Below are positions 18,618-27,769 of a stretch of 64,000 bases of DNA, in pieces. Origin of the DNA: a bacterium (GTDB lineage: Bacteria; Patescibacteriota; Gracilibacteria; UBA1369; PNNO01). Location of the stretch: NCBI GenBank assembly GCA_013824265.1, contig PNNO01000001.1, positions 229,051-293,050 on the forward strand, written 5' to 3'. The notes below the pieces were generated by a model, which was given only the letters and a program-made list of their open reading frames with translations, had not been told where the DNA came from and ran no database searches. The translations under genes were made by a program, and so were the position numbers. Each line of letters opens with the position of its first letter. Within the stretch, counting starts at the first letter, position 1.

Positions 18618-21600
18618 ATGAAAGAAATATTTAATAACCCGCTCGGCGATCGAAAGGTCGACAAAAAGTCGGTTGATAAAAGCAAACAATATCTCTGGAG
18701 ATACATCCAGAAAAAGAAAAATCTTGGCGCGTTTGCCAAAGAAGCCAAAGACGCGAAAACAGGATTCTTCGCGACTCTGTTTGCACCAAAGAAAATAGCT
18801 TGGGCAAGCGCAATAGCGGTACTCACAATTATCGCCGTTTTGGTGGGGCCAAACCTGCAAAACTTACTTCAAAGCGGGATAGGCACTTCCCAAAATATTG
18901 CATACGCCAGCTTTGAAATGACTCCGTCAAATCAGGACAGCACCGGAATTGAAGCGAATACAAAATTCACTCTTACTTCAACTGAAGATTTTGACGCGGC
19001 GTTAATAGAAAAAAATCTTGATGCAACACCGGATGTTGATATAAATGTCTCAAAAACCGCAGAAGGAATTTATGAAGTTGTAGCGGCAGAGCCACTAAAT
19101 CCAAACACCGTATATACCTTTAGTATTATAAGCCAAAACGTAGACGGACCTGAGGAATTTAGCTGGGCATACCAAGTAAAAGACGATTTCAAAATCAACG
19201 GAACTCTTCCGGGCGATAAAACAACCGGCGTTCCTGTAACTTCCGGAATTGAAATAAATTTCTCTCATGAACAGTTCGACATAGAAACCGCAAAAACATA
19301 TGTAACCATTTCCCCTGCGGCTGAAGGAAATTTTGAAAAATATCAGAGAACTCTTGTTTTCGTTCCAAAAAATGAATTAAATCCGGGAACAATCTATACC
19401 GTAACTGTAAAAGAGGGCATGCCTCTAACCGACTCAGACAAGACCCTTGAAGAAGGCAAAGTCTTTCAGTTTGAAACTGCGACTGACAGTGGAAACATTT
19501 CCGCATTCCACTTTAATAAAGATTCGTTTGAAATAGGAACGAATCAGCCTATAGCGCTAAAAGGATACTTAAGCGTTTACGGAGACGAAACTGAGGACGA
19601 AGGAATGACTACAAAAACCGAAGTTTACAGTTTTGCGGATCAAAGCGAATATTTGTCTTTTGTAAAAGAGAAAAACGAGGTGCCTACATGGACAAGTTAT
19701 GCGAGATCAAGCTACAAAATTGATGTGGCAAAATTGAATAAAGTAACTGAAGTTGAAGGCCAAATAGGAAAAGTTGATTGGCAGGATTATCTATATCTTC
19801 CGGATTTGGATCTTAAAGAAGGATACTATCTTGTACAGGCGGATTTAGATGGTCATTTAACTCAATGTTTCCTTCAAATAACGGATCTTTCAAGTTACAT
19901 AACGGTAACAAAAACAGATTCTCTTGTGTGGGTTAATGACGTAAAAACGGATAAACCCGTTGAAAACGCGACAATAACAATAGCCGAAACGGGACAAACA
20001 TTTAAAACCGATCAAAACGGCATAGGCAAATTTAAGCTTAACCCTGAGGAATACGGATACTACACCATTTCAATAAAATCACCGGAAGGAAAAACTCTTG
20101 TAACTGAAATTGGCGTAATGGAGTCCGAAATCGGGGCTGCAGATTATTGGGCATACATGACCACCGACAGACCGGTATATCTTCCAACCGACAAAGTCCA
20201 ATTCTGGGGCTTCTTAAAGCCAAGAAACGATGATGCGAAAATGCCGGAAGCAAAAAATATAACAATCAAATTTGAAAGAGGATGGGGAAATACGCTTGTA
20301 AGAGCCGCGGAATACAAAATGAATTCCGATTTAACATTCTCCGGAAATATAAAGCTTGATGACGTGCCACCGGGATATTACAACGTAACTCTATATGACG
20401 GAGAGAAAAATTTAATGCAGCAATATATTGAGGTACAGACTTATAAAAAGCCTACATACAATATAAAACTCACCTCCGATAAACACGCTTATTTCCTTGG
20501 TGAAACAATAAAATACGATGTGCTTACAGAGTTTTTTGACGGCACTCCAATGCCAAATTTGAAGCTCACCTATACGGACAACTATCGTGCGGCTGAAGCT
20601 GATAAAAAAACGGCTGCAACCAACGATCTTGGAAAAGCTTCAATCGAAATACCTACAAAAGAATCTTATCCGTGCGGAGGGGAAGATTCGTATTGCAGCG
20701 ACATTGATGAAAATTACATAACAGTCCGACCTTTACTTGGAGAAGACAGCGACATTCTTGCGGAACAATCTGTGCGCATATTCAAAACCAGCCTTGATCT
20801 TAGCATAAAAACGGACACTGAAGAAGAAAACGCCATAGTGGACATATCGGCCAACTGGATAGATCTTAATAAAATCAACAATGAAGAAAATGATTCTTAT
20901 TATGACTACCTTGGAAAAGCCGCAGAAGGAGTAACAATAAAAGGAACCATCACGGAAAGATACTGGGAAAAAGTGGAGACCGGCGAACATTACGATTTCA
21001 TCGAAAAAAGAGTCATAAAGGACTACAGCCATGAACAAAGAAGCAATCCTTTTGGAACATTTATGGTTGAAACCGATTCGGAAGGCAAAGCTCAGTATTC
21101 ATTCAAAATGAATCCGGACAAGTACTATGAAATAAAATTTATTTCTTCCGACAAAGAAGGAAGGGCTGCTCATCAAACAACTTATGTATACAATCATTCA
21201 AATTGGGAAGGAGACTATTTCCGCGTCGACATAACAAATGGAGATCAAGACGGAAACAAGATATACAATATAAATGATACCGTTGAAGCGGCGTTCACAA
21301 GCGACGATAGCCCAATTGCAGACCTTAAGGGAGGCAAAATATTATTCCTTCAATACAGCAACGGACTTCTTGATTATTCAATTCAAAGCGGCGCCACATA
21401 TTCATTCAAGTTTGAAGAAAAACACGTTCCGGGAATGGAACTTACAGGAGTTTGGTTTGATGGAGAAACATACAATTACGGATGGTCAGACTACGCAAGG
21501 CTTGATACTACAACAAAAGAACTTTCCGTTTCCATAAATGCCGAGGAAGCATCTTACGAACCGGGAGAAAAAGTTAAAATGATTGTTGAAGTAACCGACA

Positions 21601-24029
21601 AAAACGGAAAACCGGTTCAAGCCGAAGTATTGGTAAATCTTGTTGATGAAGCCTACTACAAAGCTGTTTATGATGCGGTTTCCGATCCAATGACGGAAAT
21701 TTACAGAATACCTTTCGACGGAGTACTAAGTACATATTCAACGCACGAAAGTGAAAAATCAATGATGACCGGAGATATGGGAGGATGTTTTACCGCAGAC
21801 ACAAAAATATTGATGAAAGACGGAAGTTACAAGGCGATTAAGAACATAAAAGAAGGTGATATTGTAATGACAAAACGCTCTCCAATGTCCAACGAAATGG
21901 TGGCCGGAAAAGTAACCGGAACCGTTGAACACCTTGTATCAAATTACCTGGTAATAAATGAAAATCTTGAAGTTACAAAGGAGCACGTTCTGTTTATAAA
22001 CGGGCAGTGGAACCTTGCGGAAAGCATTAAAGTCGGCGACACGTTGATTGATAAAAACAGCCAGCCGGTATCTGTTTTCTCCGTAAGAAAAGTTACAAAA
22101 CCGGTTTACGTTTATAACTTTGAGGTTGAGAAATATCACACATATATCGCAAACGATATCTATGTTCATAACGATAAAGGTGGAGACGGAGTAAGAAGCG
22201 ACTTTGAAGACACCGCAATCTTCCAGTCCGTATCAACAAATGGACAGGGAAAGGCCACGGTTGAATTCCAGCTTCCAGACAACGTTACAACATGGAGAGC
22301 AATGGCAACCGCAATCCAGACCGACAAAATTCTTGTTGGATCAGGAGTTGGAGCCGTAAAAGTTACTCTTCCTTTATTCGGAGACCTAATAATGAACAAA
22401 GAATATTCGGTAAAAGATTCTCCGATAATAGGGGTTAGAGCATTCGGCGAATCTCTTGGAGAAGATAACAACGTTTCATTCAAGCTAACCGCGAATGAAG
22501 AGTCTCAGGATGCCGAAGGAAAGGCATTTAAAGCAAGTTATTTGGATCTTCCCGACCTTTCAAAAGGAACACATACAATCCAGTTGGACGTTAGCGCAAA
22601 CGGCAAAAAGGACGCGCTTTCCGAAGACATAATTGTAAGAGGATCAAGACTAAACAAGAGTGTTGTAAAAGTAGTTCCTACTGTTACCGGCGGAAGCGAC
22701 ATTCCTCTTCCGGAATCCGGCTACGCCGAGGTTTATCTTATGGATGCCGGTGTAAGCAGCTACTATGGATCACTTCTAAATCTTTACTACTCGCACGGCG
22801 AAAGATTTGAAAAGAGACTTGGCGAACAAGCCGCAATAGAGCTTCTAAAAGAGTACTTCGGGCAAGATTTCACTCCTCATTACGATGATGATTTACTTTC
22901 TTACCAGCGCGAAAACGGAGGTCTTGCGATGCTCCCTTATGCTGACGCGGACCTTGAGTTAACCGCTTTAACACTTGCATTCGACAACAACCCGGGCAGA
23001 TACAGCAAGGACGATCTTAAAGCATATTTGGAAGGATACTATCTAAACAAAGACAGTAATCTTGAAGATATCGTACTTTCACTTTTGGGACTTGCCAGCT
23101 TGCATGAGCCGGTATTAACAAGTCTTCAGGCAATTCAAAACGAAGAAAAATTATCAACTCTCGATAAATTTTACCTTGGCCTTGCGTTCAAAAGACTTGG
23201 AAGCAAATCGGAAGCCGATAATATGCTTAAAAAAGCGGTAGGAGAAATGGACGAGAAATCCGTTCACGAAAACGCGCTTGCTACGGTTCTTGCGGCATCT
23301 CTTCAGTACAAAGAAAAGGCCGTTGGATACTGGAACAATGCGTTATTCTACGCCGACGAAGACGACCTTTTAAGTCTGTATCTCCTTGGATACGCAAGAG
23401 AAGGATTGGCATACGCAAGCAAAAAAGACGTGAGCTTTAATGTAAGTGTCGCCAATGTAAGCGAGAAAAAAACATTAAAGTTCTGTGAAACATTCGGAGC
23501 GCTTGTAAGCTCGTCCGATGGAATAAAAATAACAGACATAGTGGGAGATTTGGCCGCGGTATCATTCTACGAAGAGAGCGTTGAACCTTCACAATTCAAA
23601 CGTGACGATAGGTTAAAAATAACACGCTCATACCAAATCGTTGGTGATCCGGAAAGATCCGATCTGCACGTGGACGACATAGTAAAGATAACTTTAAATT
23701 TCTCGGTAGCCGAAGATATGCAGGACAAGAGTTATCACGTAGTTGACGTGCTTCCTAGCGGATTACAGCCTTTGGCCAAACCTACGGGATTTGTAATATA
23801 CGGATATTACATAACTGGACCTTATAAAATTCACAACCAGGAAGTGCACTTCCAGTATTACCCAGGAAAATCCGCATACGATTATGGTGAGTCCGTAGAA
23901 CCCGTTAAAACGTACTACGCAAAGGTTATTCATCCGGGACAATTCTACGCGGACCCTGCAAAGATAGAAGTGTTTGAAAACCCTGAAATCGCTAACATAA
24001 GCGACGCGAAGAATATAATAATTAAATAG
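18618..24029 (+). CDS. Membrane-anchored alpha-2-macroglobulin with inserted Hint domain
   Basis: An 1803-residue protein. A charged cytoplasmic segment (1-59) is followed by a membrane helix (60-78), two Ig-like Big_5 domains (about 90-285), macroglobulin domains, and a Hint domain at 1057-1185. The A2M core begins directly afterwards (RSDFEDTAIF), then come the helical thioester-type domain and the C-terminal beta domains. A2Ms trap proteases that cut a bait region; here the Hint domain occupies that place. The thioester motif C-x-E-Q reads LGEQ (1401-1404), so the reactive cysteine is missing. Unlike typical bacterial A2Ms it has no lipobox and is anchored by an N-terminal helix. Translation is likely coupled to the sigma gene 2 bases upstream, suggesting the cytoplasmic segment may bind the sigma factor (inference). 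Confidence 0.92.
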   Translation: MKEIFNNPLGDRKVDKKSVDKSKQYLWRYIQKKKNLGAFAKEAKDAKTGFFATLFAPKKIAWASAIAVLTIIAVLVGPNLQNLLQSGIGTSQNIAYASFEMTPSNQDSTGIEANTKFTLTSTEDFDAALIEKNLDATPDVDINVSKTAEGIYEVVAAEPLNPNTVYTFSIISQNVDGPEEFSWAYQVKDDFKINGTLPGDKTTGVPVTSGIEINFSHEQFDIETAKTYVTISPAAEGNFEKYQRTLVFVPKNELNPGTIYTVTVKEGMPLTDSDKTLEEGKVFQFETATDSGNISAFHFNKDSFEIGTNQPIALKGYLSVYGDETEDEGMTTKTEVYSFADQSEYLSFVKEKNEVPTWTSYARSSYKIDVAKLNKVTEVEGQIGKVDWQDYLYLPDLDLKEGYYLVQADLDGHLTQCFLQITDLSSYITVTKTDSLVWVNDVKTDKPVENATITIAETGQTFKTDQNGIGKFKLNPEEYGYYTISIKSPEGKTLVTEIGVMESEIGAADYWAYMTTDRPVYLPTDKVQFWGFLKPRNDDAKMPEAKNITIKFERGWGNTLVRAAEYKMNSDLTFSGNIKLDDVPPGYYNVTLYDGEKNLMQQYIEVQTYKKPTYNIKLTSDKHAYFLGETIKYDVLTEFFDGTPMPNLKLTYTDNYRAAEADKKTAATNDLGKASIEIPTKESYPCGGEDSYCSDIDENYITVRPLLGEDSDILAEQSVRIFKTSLDLSIKTDTEEENAIVDISANWIDLNKINNEENDSYYDYLGKAAEGVTIKGTITERYWEKVETGEHYDFIEKRVIKDYSHEQRSNPFGTFMVETDSEGKAQYSFKMNPDKYYEIKFISSDKEGRAAHQTTYVYNHSNWEGDYFRVDITNGDQDGNKIYNINDTVEAAFTSDDSPIADLKGGKILFLQYSNGLLDYSIQSGATYSFKFEEKHVPGMELTGVWFDGETYNYGWSDYARLDTTTKELSVSINAEEASYEPGEKVKMIVEVTDKNGKPVQAEVLVNLVDEAYYKAVYDAVSDPMTEIYRIPFDGVLSTYSTHESEKSMMTGDMGGCFTADTKILMKDGSYKAIKNIKEGDIVMTKRSPMSNEMVAGKVTGTVEHLVSNYLVINENLEVTKEHVLFINGQWNLAESIKVGDTLIDKNSQPVSVFSVRKVTKPVYVYNFEVEKYHTYIANDIYVHNDKGGDGVRSDFEDTAIFQSVSTNGQGKATVEFQLPDNVTTWRAMATAIQTDKILVGSGVGAVKVTLPLFGDLIMNKEYSVKDSPIIGVRAFGESLGEDNNVSFKLTANEESQDAEGKAFKASYLDLPDLSKGTHTIQLDVSANGKKDALSEDIIVRGSRLNKSVVKVVPTVTGGSDIPLPESGYAEVYLMDAGVSSYYGSLLNLYYSHGERFEKRLGEQAAIELLKEYFGQDFTPHYDDDLLSYQRENGGLAMLPYADADLELTALTLAFDNNPGRYSKDDLKAYLEGYYLNKDSNLEDIVLSLLGLASLHEPVLTSLQAIQNEEKLSTLDKFYLGLAFKRLGSKSEADNMLKKAVGEMDEKSVHENALATVLAASLQYKEKAVGYWNNALFYADEDDLLSLYLLGYAREGLAYASKKDVSFNVSVANVSEKKTLKFCETFGALVSSSDGIKITDIVGDLAAVSFYEESVEPSQFKRDDRLKITRSYQIVGDPERSDLHVDDIVKITLNFSVAEDMQDKSYHVVDVLPSGLQPLAKPTGFVIYGYYITGPYKIHNQEVHFQYYPGKSAYDYGESVEPVKTYYAKVIHPGQFYADPAKIEVFENPEIANISDAKNIIIK
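21786..22172 (+). other. Hint (intein-like) domain within the A2M gene
   Basis: These 129 codons (residues 1057-1185) begin with Cys1057 in GGCFTADTKILMKDG, have the block-B TxxH motif in VTKEHVLF, and end with YHTYIANDIYVHN, the typical C-terminal His-Asn. The next residue is Asp1186, not Cys, Ser or Thr, so normal intein splicing should not finish. This resembles bacterial intein-like (BIL) or other Hint domains that cleave themselves or pass an acyl group to a nucleophile. There is no homing endonuclease. Confidence 0.88.
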
Positions 24030-24042
24030 GTACTCGATACCT
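24029..24042. repeat. GGTACTCGATACC palindromic repeat copy
   Basis: A variant of the dispersed TACTCGGTA family beginning at the last base of the A2M stop codon. Further copies lie at 24088-24099 (ATTACCGAGTAA) and about 24105-24116 (GTTACTCGATAA), on the far side of the terminator. Confidence 0.55.
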
Positions 24043-24044
24043 CG

Positions 24045-24085
24045 AAAAGGCCTCGTCTCAGGCAAAAAGCCAGCGGGGTCTTTTT
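24045..24085 (+). terminator. Terminator after the A2M gene
   Basis: AAAAGGCCTCG (24045-24055) pairs with CGGGGTCTTTT (24074-24084), 11 pairs including two G-T, with an inner GGC/GCC stem in the loop. The T-run continues to 24085. Confidence 0.75.
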
Positions 24086-24110
24086 AATTACCGAGTAAGT
24101 AGGAGTTACT

Positions 24111-24153
24111 CGATAAACCCATCTTATCGGATAAACCCATTCAAACGAGAAAT
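24111..24153. repeat. GATAAACCC repeat, downstream flank of the EamA/CAP pair
   Basis: About 43 bases starting CGATAAACCCATCTTATCGG and ending CAAACGAGAAAT. A near copy is at 26263-26306, so the transporter and SLH-CAP genes lie between two direct repeats. Confidence 0.6.
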
Positions 24154-24154
24154 T

Positions 24155-25069
24155 TTATTCAAACGGCGGAGTAATATCCTTTTTTTGCTGAACCTTATAA
24201 GCTACAAACCCAACCCCAACCAAAGTTAAAATCAAACCAGCCCATTGATATAAAGTTGGTACTTCCCCGACGAACAAAAACAAAAACAGAAGGCTGAAAG
24301 CCGGAAATGACATATCTATAGGAACAGCTTTTGTTAAATCAATTCTCTTTAAGCCCTGATACCAAAGTATTTTCGAGAAAAACATAATCACAATGCCGTT
24401 TAGAAGAATCAGCGGGAAATAATCGCGGACTGAAGGCAAAACCAAAGAAGAACTGTTCTCGAAAATAAGACTAAAACAAACAAGTGTAAGCCCGCCCAAA
24501 ACAGACCTTACAAAAAGAATGACTGTGGGCGGTACAAGTTTAAGGGCCTTTTTGGCCGCCATATTTCCAAACGGATAAAACGCAACGCCGATAATAATCA
24601 GAATGTCTCCCAAATTAAGATCAAAAGTTCCGTTGTAAAGAATCGTCGCGGTTCCAAGCAGAACAATTCCCGCCCCAATAAGCCTTCTTGCGGTTATTTT
24701 TTCGCTCTTTGAAAAAATCCCAACAAAAAGAAAAGTAAAAATAACTTCGGTCTGAAAAAGAATCGTCGTGTTTACACCTGACGTCATGCTTGTCCCGGTA
24801 AAAATAAAAATCGACGGAACAACGACAATAAAAAGCGTCACCAAAAGAATATATTTTAAAGCCTCCCATCTAAAAATATGCTTAAAATTTTTCTGAAAAA
24901 CCACTGCAAAAAAGAAAAAAACAGATGCCAATAAAATACTTAATCCCGCAAACAAAACCGGCGGCATTAACTTTGACGAATAATTAATAACCACAGGATA
25001 CAAGCCATAAATCGCCACCTGACTGAAGATAAAAAGTTCACCTATCGTTTCCTGATTTTTTATTCGCAT
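24155..25069 (-). CDS. EamA/DMT-family transporter
   Basis: A 304-residue integral membrane protein with ten hydrophobic helices arranged as two EamA halves (about residues 8-150 and 160-295), the standard layout of the drug/metabolite transporter superfamily. These proteins move small metabolites or drugs across the inner membrane; the substrate cannot be told from the sequence. Its start overlaps the end of the upstream SLH-CAP gene by 10 bases, so the two are translated together. Why a transporter is coupled to a surface CAP protein is unclear. Confidence 0.88.
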   Translation of the reverse strand: MRIKNQETIGELFIFSQVAIYGLYPVVINYSSKLMPPVLFAGLSILLASVFFFFAVVFQKNFKHIFRWEALKYILLVTLFIVVVPSIFIFTGTSMTSGVNTTILFQTEVIFTFLFVGIFSKSEKITARRLIGAGIVLLGTATILYNGTFDLNLGDILIIIGVAFYPFGNMAAKKALKLVPPTVILFVRSVLGGLTLVCFSLIFENSSSLVLPSVRDYFPLILLNGIVIMFFSKILWYQGLKRIDLTKAVPIDMSFPAFSLLFLFLFVGEVPTLYQWAGLILTLVGVGFVAYKVQQKKDITPPFE

Positions 25070-26202
25070 ATCTGCATCGGATCATTCGAAATCGCCTTTG
25101 CGTAGTGGACTGTAAGATAATACTTATTCGCCGCATCATCAACTGCAATTCCCAAACCTATAATGTTGTACCTTGAACTTATTATGCTGTCATAGTGTGC
25201 CGTGTAAGATCCACCTTTTTCGGACATAAAAAAATTAAATCCTTTCTTTATTGAGTCGATCATTTCCTGAGTGCAATCAGCTTCGTCGGCACCACAATAA
25301 TACATTTCCCATGCAATATTTTCGCTAAACGCACTATTTTCAAATTCAATTCCAAGATTTTTAAACCAGTCCAAAATCATATAAAAATCATAATAAGATG
25401 TTTGACCGGGCCGCTTGTGATCCATGTATCCACGATCGCGTGAAATCTTGCTCCACGCAGTAGCAGTCATATTTAGCTGATCATCAAGAGCATAATCATG
25501 CAGGCCGAGAGCCGATCTTTCGTCGTTATACCAATCAAGCCAAGTTTGCCTTACCTTGTCCATATCGACATTTGATGGAAGATCCTCTCCCATTGTTTTG
25601 CATGGCGCGCTCGTAAGTTTAGCCGCATCAACAGAAGGAAGATCGCTTCTGTCCGTCATTATTCGCCAAATCATTTCAGCCATTTCACCGCGCGCAACTT
25701 TGTCGTCAATATATTCAAAAGAAGTGGGAATAATTTTAAGCCCGCCTAAAGTTTCCGTATACTGGCTGTACCAAGCCGTCCCAACAGCCTGAACTTTTTC
25801 CAGCTCAAAAGTGTTCACAAGAATTTTTGATGCCTCCGCAAGATTTATGTTATTTGCAGGCCCAAAAGAGCCATCCGGGTATCCGCTTATAATCCCTTCG
25901 TTTTTCGCATAACACACATAAGATGAATACCAGACGTCATTTGCGACATCGCTAAAACAATCATCGGCAAATTCTGATGGATCGCTGCCATATTTTGCTT
26001 CCACGAGAATTTTTGTAAACTCAGCCCTATTGATAAATGCATCCGGTTTAAAAGTCCCGTCTTCGTAACCTTTAACAATCCCCTCGCCGGTTATATAGTC
26101 TATAGCGGTGGCGTAAACATGAGAAGAATTCACATCCGTGTAAGCAAAAGCGGTTGTAGCAAAAAAACAGAAGGTGAGGAGTACAATAAGGACTCGTTTC
26201 AT
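25060..26202 (-). CDS. Secreted SLH-CAP protein
   Basis: A 380-residue exported protein. The ATG at 26202 was chosen because it is followed at once by a clean signal peptide (MKRVLIVLLTFCFFATTAFA); a longer frame upstream runs through a repeat and lacks one. Two clear SLH domains (about residues 22-70 and 85-135) and a weaker third (about 145-185) are followed by a CAP/SCP domain (about 215-375). The CAP part has the HYDSI and GLGIAV strands of the family, and H-K-R in the loop after YMDH. CAP domains are secreted scaffolds found in cell-wall and defence proteins; activity here is unknown. SLH domains should hold it to the wall. Confidence 0.87.
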   Translation of the reverse strand: MKRVLIVLLTFCFFATTAFAYTDVNSSHVYATAIDYITGEGIVKGYEDGTFKPDAFINRAEFTKILVEAKYGSDPSEFADDCFSDVANDVWYSSYVCYAKNEGIISGYPDGSFGPANNINLAEASKILVNTFELEKVQAVGTAWYSQYTETLGGLKIIPTSFEYIDDKVARGEMAEMIWRIMTDRSDLPSVDAAKLTSAPCKTMGEDLPSNVDMDKVRQTWLDWYNDERSALGLHDYALDDQLNMTATAWSKISRDRGYMDHKRPGQTSYYDFYMILDWFKNLGIEFENSAFSENIAWEMYYCGADEADCTQEMIDSIKKGFNFFMSEKGGSYTAHYDSIISSRYNIIGLGIAVDDAANKYYLTVHYAKAISNDPMQICE

Positions 26203-26262
26203 GTTTGTGAGGTTAAGCCATGCGATTATATCACACCGGTCTTCCCAATAAACCGCGTTTAT

Positions 26263-26306
26263 CGAATAAACCCATCCTATCCGATAAACCCGTCCAAACG
26301 AGAAAT
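26263..26306. repeat. GATAAACCC repeat, upstream flank of the EamA/CAP pair
   Basis: Reads CGAATAAACCCATCCTATCC followed by GATAAACCCGTCC and CAAACGAGAAAT. It matches 24111-24153 with a few substitutions and one inserted base. Part of a related unit (CCAATAAACCGCG) precedes it. Confidence 0.6.
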
Positions 26307-26405
26307 GTTTTTGAAATAAACCTCCCGCCAAAACTGTAGTACAATACGGACGATCCCCTTTTATTTCGCGCCAAACGGCCAGCCCCAACCGCCCCCTCCC
26401 AACAA

Positions 26406-26969
26406 ATGACCCCCTCAGACGAACAACTGGTACAGGAGAGTCTTAAAGACAAAAACAAATTTGCGCTACTGGTCGAAAGATACGAGCAAAGACTTTTGCG
26501 TTATATAAAGCGCTTAACAGGGCGCGACAACAATCAGTCCGAGGACATTCTCCAAGAAGTTTTCATTAAAATTTACAGAAATCTTAATGATTTCGACACA
26601 AACCTCAAATTCTCAAGCTGGGCATACAGAATCACTCACAACGAAGCGATCAATCACGCAAGAAAAATAAAAGAAACAATCCCGCTTGAAACCGATGACA
26701 AGGAAACCGCAAATCTTATCAATATACTTAAAAGCGACACCAACATCCCCGAAGAAATTTCACAAAAAGAACTCGCCGAAAAAGTACAAAAAATAATAGA
26801 AAAACTACCAAAAAAATATCGCGACGTGATAATACTTTACTATCTTGAAGACAAGGACTATCAGGAAATAAGCGACATCTTAAAAAAGCCAACCAGCACG
26901 ATCGGAACGCTCCTATCAAGAGCAAAAGCCAAATTTAAACAACTTTCACATAAACACGATCTAGTATGA
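26406..26969 (+). CDS. ECF-type RNA polymerase sigma factor (second)
   Basis: A 187-residue sigma factor with regions 2 and 4. Region 2 contains SEDILQEVFIKIYRNLNDFD and the SWAYRITHNEAINH segment; region 4 contains YYLEDKDYQEISDILKKPTS, a helix-turn-helix for the -35 box. Length is typical of ECF factors. Its stop overlaps the ATG of the next gene (ATGA, 26966-26969), which encodes a membrane protein and probable anti-sigma. The upstream region shares the GATAAACCC repeats. Confidence 0.92.
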   Translation: MTPSDEQLVQESLKDKNKFALLVERYEQRLLRYIKRLTGRDNNQSEDILQEVFIKIYRNLNDFDTNLKFSSWAYRITHNEAINHARKIKETIPLETDDKETANLINILKSDTNIPEEISQKELAEKVQKIIEKLPKKYRDVIILYYLEDKDYQEISDILKKPTSTIGTLLSRAKAKFKQLSHKHDLV

Positions 26970-27697
26970 GCGACATAAGCAAAAACATCCTAAAAGCAAT
27001 AGACGAAAAGCACATAAAGCCGATTCCAAAATGGCAGTTTATTTTGCTGCACGTTGGACTTTTTATAATGTTCGGATTTGCAATTCTACTTGGAAGCCTT
27101 GCAACCGGAATAGCACTTTTCCATATTTCAACGACAGACTGGGAAATAGTTCCGCGAATCGCAGGAGGTCTACACAGCTTTATCTACGTACTTCCTTACA
27201 TGTGGATTGTCGTTCTTATATTTATGATTTTTTTGGCAACATTGGTTTACAAGCATACAAACAATGGATATAAGCTCAAACCGGCTCTTGTTGTGATTGT
27301 TAGTATAATCGCATCTCTTGTTATAGGGAGCGTTTTATTCGCTACAAAATCTTCGGAAGGAATGGAGAAAGCTCTGCGTGAAAATATTAGACCGTACGCA
27401 CGATACCAAGAATCAATGGAAGAAATTTGGCAGGCTCCGGAAATGGGAATCCTTCCGGGAAAAATTGTCGAAATTACAAATGAATCCCTGATGCTGCTTG
27501 ATGACTTTTCCGGAAAACAATGGAAGATTGATACTGAAGAAGTTGTACTGCCGCCTTTTGCTCCAAAACCACAGGTTGGAGATCAGGTAATTGTAGTTGG
27601 CGAACAAACCGGCAAAGATACTTTTGAGGCTGAAGGCATACGCCCCGCACCGCAAGTTTTAAAAGGCTTTAAGCGCGGAATGCAAAAAATGAAATAA
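26966..27697 (+). CDS. Membrane protein, probable anti-sigma partner
   Basis: A 243-residue protein with a short cytoplasmic N-terminus (about 24 residues, ending IKPIPKWQF), three hydrophobic helices (about 25-47, 70-94 and 105-125) and a soluble C-terminal domain (about 150-230) of alternating strands that looks like a small beta-barrel. It overlaps the sigma gene by four bases. This placement and the N-in membrane layout fit an anti-sigma factor that holds the sigma at the membrane, but no zinc-binding anti-sigma motif (HxxxCxxC) is present. Specific family not recognised. Confidence 0.7.
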   Translation: MSDISKNILKAIDEKHIKPIPKWQFILLHVGLFIMFGFAILLGSLATGIALFHISTTDWEIVPRIAGGLHSFIYVLPYMWIVVLIFMIFLATLVYKHTNNGYKLKPALVVIVSIIASLVIGSVLFATKSSEGMEKALRENIRPYARYQESMEEIWQAPEMGILPGKIVEITNESLMLLDDFSGKQWKIDTEEVVLPPFAPKPQVGDQVIVVGEQTGKDTFEAEGIRPAPQVLKGFKRGMQKMK

Positions 27698-27699
27698 AT

Positions 27700-27724
27700 T
27701 TTATTACAAGTTTGTAGTAATAAA
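27700..27724 (+). promoter_or_regulatory. Inverted repeat between membrane protein and repeat-protein genes
   Basis: TTTATTAC (27700-27707) and GTAATAAA (27717-27724) are exact complements around 9 bases, 46 bases before the next ATG. A weak AAGC/GCTT hairpin with a T-run (about 27725-27749) follows, which could be a leaky terminator. Confidence 0.4.
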
Positions 27725-27769
27725 TGAAAGCTCTCGAGGCTTCTTTTTACTCACTAACAAACATGTAGG

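Noticed and set aside
21786-22172. Hint domain read as a self-splicing intein
   Set aside because: The residue after His-Asn is Asp, not Cys, Ser or Thr, so standard splicing cannot be completed; a Hint/BIL-type cleavage domain fits better.
26203-26388. Longer start for the SLH-CAP protein
   Set aside because: The extra 62 residues come from the GATAAACCC repeat region and would bury the signal peptide.
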